A stretch of 64,000 nucleotides of DNA, from contig OZ026626.1 of NCBI GenBank assembly GCA_964020975.1, forward strand, positions 18,606,781 to 18,670,780. The letters run 5' to 3'. Positions 56,251-64,000 of the stretch are shown piece by piece. Below the pieces are notes generated by a model. The model worked only from the letters and a program-made list of their open reading frames with translations. It was not told the origin of the DNA and made no database searches. Position 1 is the first letter of the stretch; each line of letters starts with the position of its first letter. Source of the DNA: Hermodice carunculata. Its lineage: Eukaryota > Annelida > Polychaeta > Eunicida > Amphinomidae. Both the position numbers and the translations under genes were made by a program.

Positions 56251-56952
56251 ATTTTGTTTTGATGCAATTTGCTTACAGAGAGTTCTTTCTACAAATTACA
56301 TGAAAGAAAAAGATCCTGGCAGAGGAGCCATTTAACCACCAGGAGACTGGCTCATCAGCCTTTTTCCGTACACTGTACATGCAACATGGCCAGAGTGCAT
56401 GGAGAAAATTTCCTATATGATGGCATATTATACTGACCGACAAAAAATAAGCAGATGACATTTACATGTATTTGATTTCCGATTGTCATTTTAAAGTTTC
56501 AGACGTGCAGATCCATAAGCATCAGGATGTTCCTTGGGATTAACACATGAGAGTGGAGGAGCTGGGACGAGGCCATCCTCACTTTCCGACTTTTGTCTTT
56601 GTCAATTCCAGTTTTGAAATGCTTTGCGTTTTTTTTTTTTTTTGCAAGTTCAGAAAAAGTGGCATGTAAAATGAAAGTTGGCAAGTCTGGACAATATGGA
56701 AGAGCTTCTGTGCCCCATTGGTGTGGGTCTAATTGTCACTGTCATTAGTCTCATCTTTGAAGTTGTGAATATCAGTTTTGAAGAGAATGAGAGTAAAGTT
56801 AGTCAGTGGCTATCTGTGATTGTGCTAATTAAATGTCACTTTGAGAATCGTCAGAAGTCAAGAAGGAACATTTCTCCAATACAGGGGGAGGGGAGCCAAC
56901 CATAATCCATTTTATGGACGAGCCATTTGTGTGAGGCCACCGTGTGATTGGC
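56251..56952. other. Unassigned sequence
   Basis: A 17-T run lies at about 56627. Nothing else is recognised. Confidence 0.45.
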
Positions 56953-58590
56953 CAAGAGCAGGGAGGTCTTGTAATGTCAAAGGTCAACTGTTTTGAATTT
57001 CAGTTAGAGGGGATGTACCTTGGGTGGGTCTCTACCAACTTTGTTTAGTTGTTCATGCTCCAGTGATTATTTTGATTTATGATTTTTTTTTTTTCCAATC
57101 AAGCAGAATCTTTAAGTAATCATCTCTTAAACTGCTTGGCCAACTGCTTAAAAATTACATAGGGACACTTCTAGGGAACCCTAGACCTTAGTTTGTTCAC
57201 CAGCTGGTGCTGTGATTTTTTTCTTTTACAAAAACAGTGTGCCTAGAGTTCTAGAGAGAATATCCTTGGTCAACAGCTTTTCTTTCGTGCATTGTGCCCA
57301 ATGCATGCCAAGAAAAGCTATTGACTCAGTCCAAAATTTGGCACTGACGGATTTAATTTGGGTACTTGCAGTTAATGCACACTTTCCTGACTGCTATACA
57401 AGCCAATGAGGACTCCAATGGAAAGTCACATTTTTGGCCTTTTTGGCCAAAATTGTTTGCAGATCCTCTTCAAATGTGGGGGTGGTCTGTACGAAGTTTG
57501 TTCAAAATGGTCTTGTTCCAACGGATTTTGTATTTGTGTGTGTGTGTGCCAACACATAGACATAAGACTTGACTGGTACCATGTGGTGACCAACAGTCCA
57601 TGATGTAAGGTCAACAGCCGTAAATGTATCAAAGTTGCAGTAATAAGTGTATTGGATCTAGCTAGTGTTTCTCATTACATAACTAAATCTTGTCTGTTTG
57701 CTTACACTTGACGTTCTGTTTTATTAAGAATTCTTTCTTTCTGTCTCGCATTTCTTTTTTACATGCGGCTTTTTTTCTATGACAAGAACCTTATTTTTGC
57801 TACAGTTTTTTTCTTAAATTTTATATTTCTGCCGTGTAACTTTTCCAATTTCAGTTTTAATTTACAAGGCAACAACTTCCCTTTGCAGCAACACAGACAG
57901 ATTTGATTTGAAGAAAGTCTTCTTTTCGAGTTTAACTATTTCTTTTGTTCATTTTTTGGACAAAATATTGAAAAATCATCTCCAAAACTGCTTGGCCATT
58001 TGATTTAAAATTGTACAGGGACATATTTGAGGATCCCTAGACCTTAATTTGTTCAAGAAGTGGATCAGATTTTTGTATAGAAAAGCTAGTTTCAACTTCA
58101 GAAGAACTACCACTCAGATTGTGCTGAAATGTTATGCAAAAAAAAAAAAAAAAAAGCCAAATAAAGCTGACAACTGGGTACAGATTATGCCAAACCCGGA
58201 ATTTTTCAGTTTGAATACATGCTAATTGATGCATATTTTCCTGTTGATTACTATGCATTTCAATGGGGATTGCAATGGTAGTTCACATTTTTGACTTCTT
58301 CTCCAAAAGTGTGTTTTAGACTCACTACTCACTTCAAATGGTGTGGGCATATACTCAGGGTAGGTCTCGATTTAGTTTATTCAAATGGTCAAGCTCCAGT
58401 AACTTTTCAATTTTTTTTTTTTTTTTTTTGGGGGGGGATTTTGTGTTCAGTTTTTTAAAGGTAAAATGTAAAAAAAATATTGTCCAAAAGTGTCTGGCCC
58501 ATTGCTTTAAAATTGCACAGGCATGCATCTGGAGACCCCTAGACTTCAATGTGTTTGACAGGTGGGGGGGTGTAACTTAAAGTAGTTTGG
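56953..58590. repeat. Cluster of S-family body segments
   Basis: At least four partial copies: 56990-57215 (TACCTTGGGTGGGTCTCTAC ... AACCCTAGACCTTAGTTTGT), 57360-57530, 57890-58075 and 58200-58560. Each has TTTGTTCA..TGGTC, TTGGCCA.TGCTT, then GGGACAC and CCCTAGACCTTAATTTGTTC. All run in the same direction as the headed copy at 43793. The AGCTCA head is missing in each. Confidence 0.55.
57245..57356. mobile_element. T-family right half inserted in the S cluster
   Basis: TTGGTCAACAGCTTTTCTTT, then GCATGCCAAGAAAAGCTATT and TGGCACTGACGGATTTAA. Both core arms and the right tip are present; the left third is missing. Confidence 0.6.
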
Positions 58591-61500
58591 AATTTTTGTG
58601 TTTTATAACTATTTGACATTTTTTCTAAACTGCATGTTGGATTCTCTTCAAGCTTTGTGGTAGTGCATGTGGACTCAATCTGCACTGTGTTTATTCATTA
58701 CATGGTGCTGTTGGTCTTTCCTGATTTTCAGTAATGAATTATGTGAATAAGGAATTATTGGAAAGGATAAATGTACATTTTAGCATTGTTACTATAGCAG
58801 TATCAGCAACTGTGACACATTGGCTTATGTCTTGGTAATGGTGGATCCTGGACCTGTGCTTACTATTAAACACTAATAAGAAATTACCTACATGTAGATC
58901 TATAGGACTTCTTGTGGTGGTGTTGATTTTGACCTTGAAAGGTTGAAGAGACATCTTGGCTTGTGTATCTTGATAATGGCGGGTACACTGTCAATGGTTA
59001 TTATGAGTTACTATAGTTGATAGAGCATCCAGTCACTTTTCATCTAAAAACGATAACTCCAACACTGAATGAGTGAAGATTTTGATATTGCAAATAAGAA
59101 TGCTAGTCTTTTAGAAGTAAAGTAACCTTGGCATTATTTCAAAGGTTGCTGAGGACCACTTCAGTCTCGGCATGGAAGGTCAGCTGAGCACAGGACTGTC
59201 ACAGTCCTCTAGCTGTTGATTGTTTTAATGCCATTACCTAAAATATTGTTCAGTGTAAAAAGTTCAGGTAGTCTGCCTATTTAACAGAAATCCTAACTAA
59301 TTTAAAGGTTAGGCAACTTGTCCAAGAAAAACAAAGCCCTTTCTTCCTAATAGAAGCGTGAAAGTGGGCCAATGAGAAAAGAACACATGGGTGACTCGGG
59401 ACCCATCAACAATCTAAAAAAATACCGTGATCTCCACAGAAATCAAGCAATGACTTTAATGCCAGGGCATATTAACATGTTTGTCATTTTGAATCAAAAT
59501 ATGATTTGCTGGCGTTATCGTGTTTCTACATGTAGTATTTCTGGGTAAAAGAATTAGAGCTTATCGTTGAGTTGAACATATTAAGTGAAGGGCATGAGTG
59601 ACAGGAATTCTTAATGATACTCACTTAAGACCATCATATACCAGACAGAAGGAAATTTGTTGGCTAGAGCCTCTGTACCATTTAGGTGGATTGTATGTGT
59701 CACAATTTCATGTTGAGTTAGCTTGATTTTCCACCGTACTCCATTTGCCTGATTGGAGAGTTCCAGGCATAAATTACAAAATTTGACATATTACAGTGGT
59801 GAGTGGTACACTTCTAGCTCTGACTAGTAAAATGAAATGTGCTGGAAATACAGAAATACCAGAGTCAAATGCATCTTACTGCATGGTATGAGGAAAAGGG
59901 AAAAATTCACATTTCGGTGAAAATGCCAGAAATAAATCATGCACCGAGTTATCAGCAAAAACACCCGAGACACAGATGCGTATTATTCAGAGGATGTGCA
60001 GGGCTGAATATAAATTTGGTCCACGGCTTCAGGTCTTGCTTGGGTCTCTGCATATTTTCTAGTGGCAGTTCTATGTGTACTGTTCAAACGAGACCCAGAC
60101 GTGGAGGCCTGGTGATGATGGAAGGACCAAAGTACATGTGTTGGGACACCATCACTGGCAACCCAATTACCTACGATTGGAATTTACATTGATGAAGTTC
60201 CTTTGTGGCTTCTGAATTCCTGTCATACTGACTGCTCCTTGATGAAGCACGTCTTTATCTTAGTTTGCTGTTTCTGAAAGCAGTGATGGTGACAGGACAA
60301 CCAAACTGGTCAAAGGTCGTACATTTTGCAGTTCTCTCATATTATTTGGCAATGAAAAAGGAAATTTATGTACAAGGTTTGAAGAATACGTGCTACAAGA
60401 TTTGCTCAATTTTTGGATGAAAACTCATCTTTCAGTGAAGAATATGGACAAATGGTGTTTTTCTCCAAGAATCTACAGGTATTCACATGTTTTGTCTTTC
60501 ATTCTGTACCAGAGCTTGGTGAGTGGTGATATTCAGTTACTGCAAAGGTATTTTGTGATAAGCAGTTGATATCACAGGGGTTTTGTTGTACATATATTAG
60601 TCTTTACGACCACAAAAATGGCTGCAAACTTGAGATTTATGGGCACGAAGGAAACTCAGCTCGTGTTTGGATGAGCTCCGCAGCCAGTTTCTTGCAGCGC
60701 CTGGACTTCATCTGGGCTCAGGTATTGTTATTAGAGTGAAGAAAATATAGCTAAATGACAGTTGATTGTCTAGATCAGGGAATAAACATGGAAAATTGTT
60801 GGACAAGTAGGAGATGAAGGGAGAAGTTATTAGCGTACTAATGACAGTATGCAGCCAACCAAGATTGGCTTCACTTTGATACATCCAGTCCTCTGTCATC
60901 ATTAATTCAGTGAGGATCAAAGTCTTTAGTGATGTGGGATGCGCCGTTTCCCTGTCACACGATCTTATTGGCATTTAATCATCTTCGGGTCAAACACTGG
61001 TGATTTCTGCATGCAAATAAGCCAAACATAATTGTCATCTTTACCTGGTATTTCCCATGGAGTGAAAGTCTTCGTCAAATGGCAGGAGATGGGCATGTGT
61101 CACAAGTACGACTCTGTGACCCTTTTCTTCCCACAACCATTTTGCTCTTGTCTATGAAAAGTAAAATTATTCCTGTTACTTCCAAACAAAATTCAGGTGA
61201 TACTCTTACAGATGTATTTCAGTAAATGGACAAACACTTGCTAAGTCTGTTTGCAATGTCACTGTTGAAGCAATTTGTGCTGGGACAGTTGGAGAGAAAA
61301 ATGTTTAAGACCACATAAAATGGGATCACTTCAGTCAACCTGGGGTTAAAATTTACATAGCAGCATATCCCACTCACAGTCATCAAGAGTGTTGCAGGAG
61401 AACACGAAAATCCAATTTCCTTAAAAAATGTGACAAGCTACAGCAAAGACACACAAATGGTTTTAATGCAGTACTTTTGTGGTTTCTTGTATCAGGAGAA

Positions 61501-61635
61501 AGAACTTAATGCCAGTTGTCTTGCCCAAGTCGAGATTGTTGAGTTCCTGCCAGAGAGTGATCAATGCATACACATGTATTCCATGACAGATACATCAAGA
61601 ATTGTGGGCTGTTCTGGATGAATCTTTTTTTTTTT
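58591..61635. other. Long unassigned stretch with weak exon-like signals
   Basis: About 3 kb with few repeats. Three signals were noted. A 117-codon frame lies at 59839-60192. A 46-bp segment at 60438-60483 lies between TCATCTTTCAG and CTACAG|GTATTC (EEYGQMVFFSKNLQ). An acceptor at 61498 (TTCTTGTATCAG|GAG) is followed by about 40 codons to TGA. None is recognised and none is strong enough to call. Confidence 0.3.
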
Positions 61636-61664
61636 GGGGGGGGGGAGGAGGGGAGGGGGGGGGA
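61636..61664 (+). other. Strong G-quadruplex-like tract
   Basis: After 11 T comes a run of about 10 G, AGGAGGGGAGGGGGGGGG. Four or more G3+ runs within 29 bases fit an intramolecular G-quadruplex. It is not clearly part of a G-family element. Confidence 0.7.
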
Positions 61665-62466
61665 CATAAGCCTGTCAATACCTGGATAGGAGAGTAGTGA
61701 TACATGTGGCTGATCTGACTGCAGACTTGTTTCCTCTATAGTGGTTTGACTTTGGCAAAGTGTATATGTAAGGGATATGTATGCTTGTGTGTCAATTCAT
61801 CTTGTCTGGTGGATTTTAGTGTCCACATTCGTCTGTCTGATAGATTTTAGTGTCCAGATGAGTTGTTTTGAAGAAACTGTAATTTGCCAGACTGCAGGAA
61901 TGTCCATGGCAGATGTGGACTCGTTTAGATTTTGCACTGCAGCAGATTATACATGCACATGTATTTGTTTGGCAGAGTGAATAGCCATCTTCATCAACGA
62001 CTTGGTCTTTTCCCTTTTAGAAAAGACAAGAGTGAGCAGTTGTCGTTGATGAAGATTGGCTGCTAATTTCGAGTGCAGCCTAGGCCAGGCTGGTGTTGAC
62101 TGAGGTCATTCTGTGACATCCTGCTACGTCTGATACAAGTCCCAGTCAGATGATTCAGTTTGTTGTGGCTATGAATAGGGCAGAGTTAATCTTTATGCCA
62201 GTGTCATCGATCCATGGGCAATATAAGGACAGAGATGAGCAAGATCTGATGATGTTTCAAGTGAAATAACTTGCCTCAGAGATTATAATTTATTGTTTAT
62301 CCGAGTAAATACTGAGAATGGCTGAAGAGCCATTGGCCACACTGATACGGATCACACGTACCGGGTGGTGGTGGTGTGTGTGTGTGTGGGGGGGGGGATA
62401 TTATATGTAGTACATTGGGTATTATGTGTATTGTAAAGTGTGAGTATTATATTGTACCCTGGGTAT
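61665..62466. other. Unassigned, with GT and G runs
   Basis: GTGGTGGTGTGTGTGTGTGT then GGGGGGGGG at 62365-62398. A 23-bp inverted pair, ATCTTCATCAACGACTTGGT / TTGTCGTTGATGAAGAT, surrounds 61987-62057. No gene. Confidence 0.5.
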
Positions 62467-62665
62467 TACAGTGAGACCTGTTTTGAGAGACCACCCCTAG
62501 GGCAGGCTAAAAAGTGGTCACTTAAGGCAGGTGGTCTCTTAATGGAGGTGCAATAACATGGGAAAGATAGCAAAAGGCACTTTAAAAATATGGTTTTTAA
62601 AAATATGGTTTTAAAAGGCAGGTAGTCTTTCATTACAGTGGTCTCTCAAAACAGGTTCCACTGTA
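62467..62665. mobile_element. P-family MITE, complete
   Basis: TA-CAGTGAGACCTGTTTTGAGA to TCTCAAAACAGGTTCCACTG-TA. It contains a small direct duplication, AAAAATATGGTTTT twice at 62585-62611. Confidence 0.75.
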
Positions 62666-62839
62666 TATGTATTGTAGGTAAGATATTACGATATATATTG
62701 CACAGTGGGTATTATGAGATGTATTTTTGTGTATTGTACACTGTGCATTGTGTATTACAGTAAAGGTCTGTATACATGTAGTGTACCCAGCACTTAATGA
62801 CGCAAGCTTTGAGGGACAAAATTTCATTTTCTTTCTTTG

Positions 62840-62965
62840 AGAGTCTGAAACACCATCCATGGGGATGGCCAAATTGTGGTTTCCCAAGACAGGTGGTCTT
62901 TTGTTGGAGGTAAACATTAGGTGAAAAGCACTAAGCAAAGTATTACAAAAGACGGGGACCACGAT
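62840..62965. mobile_element. P-family fragment
   Basis: GGATGGCCAAATTGTGGTTT, CAAGACAGGTGGTCTTTTGT and AGCACTAAGCAAAGTATTAC match the copy at 15829-16009 in order. The left tip was not found. Confidence 0.55.
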
Positions 62966-63877
62966 ATATTTAGTATTTGTATACAGTCCTTTGCCACAGT
63001 TTTTCCTTTGGCTGAAAACATGAAAGAAGTTCGGAGCTCCGATGTTTCCCCGAGGTCAGCCCTTGGCTTTAAAGGAAATGACCCAACCGTCTGAAGGCAG
63101 ATTACGTTGATCATTTCCAGTGGAACATAAGTCTGGAGGAGCTGCAGTACAAATTGTGGCCGCAATTAATTTCAACAAGCTGGTAATCTCCGAAATGCAG
63201 GACTGCAGATGGTAGCCTGAAAGCATGTTTGAGAGTCTAGTCTTGTACAAGATGAAATGTGTAGCCCCCCCCCCACCCCCACCCTTTTTTTTTTCTTCTT
63301 TGAAATTGAATATTCACGTAAAATAGAATTTTTAGCAATTGGTGGTCTGTATCTGAAATGGACTGTCTTGACCTCACTTCTCAGGGGAGCTGCAGGAGTT
63401 GTGATGGTCCTCACAGTTGTGGTGAAGTTAATATGGAATCATATCAGTCTATTTCAGGCAAATGTCCACAGGCTGATAAACATGCCTTCGAAATTAGGCA
63501 CAAAGTGAGAAAGACTCGAACTTCTGCAGGAAGCTCTGACTCAGCTAACCTCAGCTAGAACTTGAATGTCAGAGGGCTGGAACATTCAATAGCTTTTAAC
63601 TAATGAATTCTGTGGTTTCGTGTTTCATGTTGAAATATCGGAAGCATCCCCAGCAAGTGATCACTCGAGGTTGCCGTTACACCCAGGTATTTCATCCACG
63701 AGGAACACAGCCACCACTAACATTGTATCCGCCATTGATTTCTGTTAAAGTTCTGTCCAAAATATCCATTTGGTTGCTTTATTGGCTTCCTTTGTTTCAC
63801 TAAGATCAAGTTCAGTTGGGCCGTGGATGTTTTCTGCTCCTCTATGCTTTCAAACTTGATTTATGTAGGTTTTTTAA
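62966..63877. other. Unassigned; C/T-run near 63266
   Basis: CCCCCCCCCCACCCCCACCC then ten T at 63266-63295. A possible short exon (CTATTTCAG|GC to CACAAA|GTGAGA, 63458-63506) is too short to call. Confidence 0.4.
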
Positions 63878-64000
63878 GGGTCCGCCCCATGCGGCGACCC
63901 TTTGTGTTTTCAAGTTGTCCATCCGTCCACATGTTCGTCTGGATGTGCACATTCTCGTTACCACTATATGTACAGAATGCCTCCATGTATTTTGCTCAAA
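63878..64000 (-). repeat. D-family repeat, cut by the window edge
   Basis: AAGGGTCCGCCCCATGCGGC, GTCCATCCGTCCACATGTTC, GATGTGCACATTCTCGTTAC and TCCATGTATTTTGCTCAAA are the reverse complement of the tail of 36380-36742. The copy continues beyond 64000. Confidence 0.65.

Noticed and set aside
59839-60192. 117-codon frame as a gene
   Set aside because: Composition is not clearly protein-like, no family is recognised and no signals flank it.

Overview
The window looks like gene-poor, repeat-dominated genomic DNA from an animal, most likely a marine invertebrate. It is AT-rich by eye and full of short non-autonomous DNA transposons, microsatellites and minisatellites. It carries a decayed LINE whose reverse-transcriptase C-terminus has the wording common in molluscs and other marine invertebrates, and dispersed repeats such as the AGCTCA/TGAGCT-headed family that I associate with the same groups. 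I cannot name the species. I see no bacterial features, rRNA, tRNA, CRISPR array, LTR element or Polinton, and no complete host gene. The only protein-like host signals are a few possible single exons on the plus strand. The best are a WD40-like exon at 53533-53627, a splice-bounded open stretch at 48949-49149, and a phase-compatible pair at 15240-15295 and 16859-16978. All are weak.

Five repeat families make up much of the unique-looking DNA. T-family: about 19 copies or pieces with TTAA at the ends, tips reading CCCTTT or CTCTTTCAGTGCC, and a palindromic centre (CAACAGCTTT...AAAGCTGTTG). They resemble piggyBac-type MITEs. P-family: elements flanked by TA with tips CAGTGG/CCACTG (or CAGTGAAACC), whose inside repeats the same words on both strands. 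They resemble pogo/Tc1-type MITEs. G-family: elements that start in a long G run and end in a long C run. D-family: repeats containing CCAAATTTGAGCAAAAT. S-family: AGCTCA-headed repeats.

Layout. 0-12 kb: T, P, G and D elements plus a 48-bp minisatellite (3199-4090). 12.9-13.4 kb: a 500-bp polypyrimidine tract. 14-20 kb: weak exon candidates among P and T elements. 20.0-21.2 kb: a 32-bp minisatellite. 21.4-27.9 kb: T, P and G elements, a small array of hairpins and a 159-bp triplication. 28.07-34.45 kb: a very large 36-bp minisatellite of about 177 units with two tiers of higher-order duplication. 35.0-36.3 kb: a 43-bp minisatellite that appears to sit inside a T element and is itself interrupted by a 240-bp insert. 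36-47 kb: D, T, P and G elements, a LINE 3' part on the minus strand (41.4-42.8 kb), an S element and nested MITEs. 48-54 kb: a LINE tail, further MITEs, a 78-bp near-perfect palindrome and a 41-bp tandem array grown from T-family sequence. 54-64 kb: mostly unassigned sequence with a 20-bp array, an S-family cluster and a partial D element at the right edge.

The most interesting theme is the link between palindromic T-family MITEs and tandem arrays. At least two arrays have T-family sequence on both sides or as their unit, two other T copies carry a fresh internal duplication or a foreign palindrome, and the giant array is bracketed by T pieces. Very long open frames over the minisatellites exist only because the unit lengths are multiples of three; I do not read them as genes.
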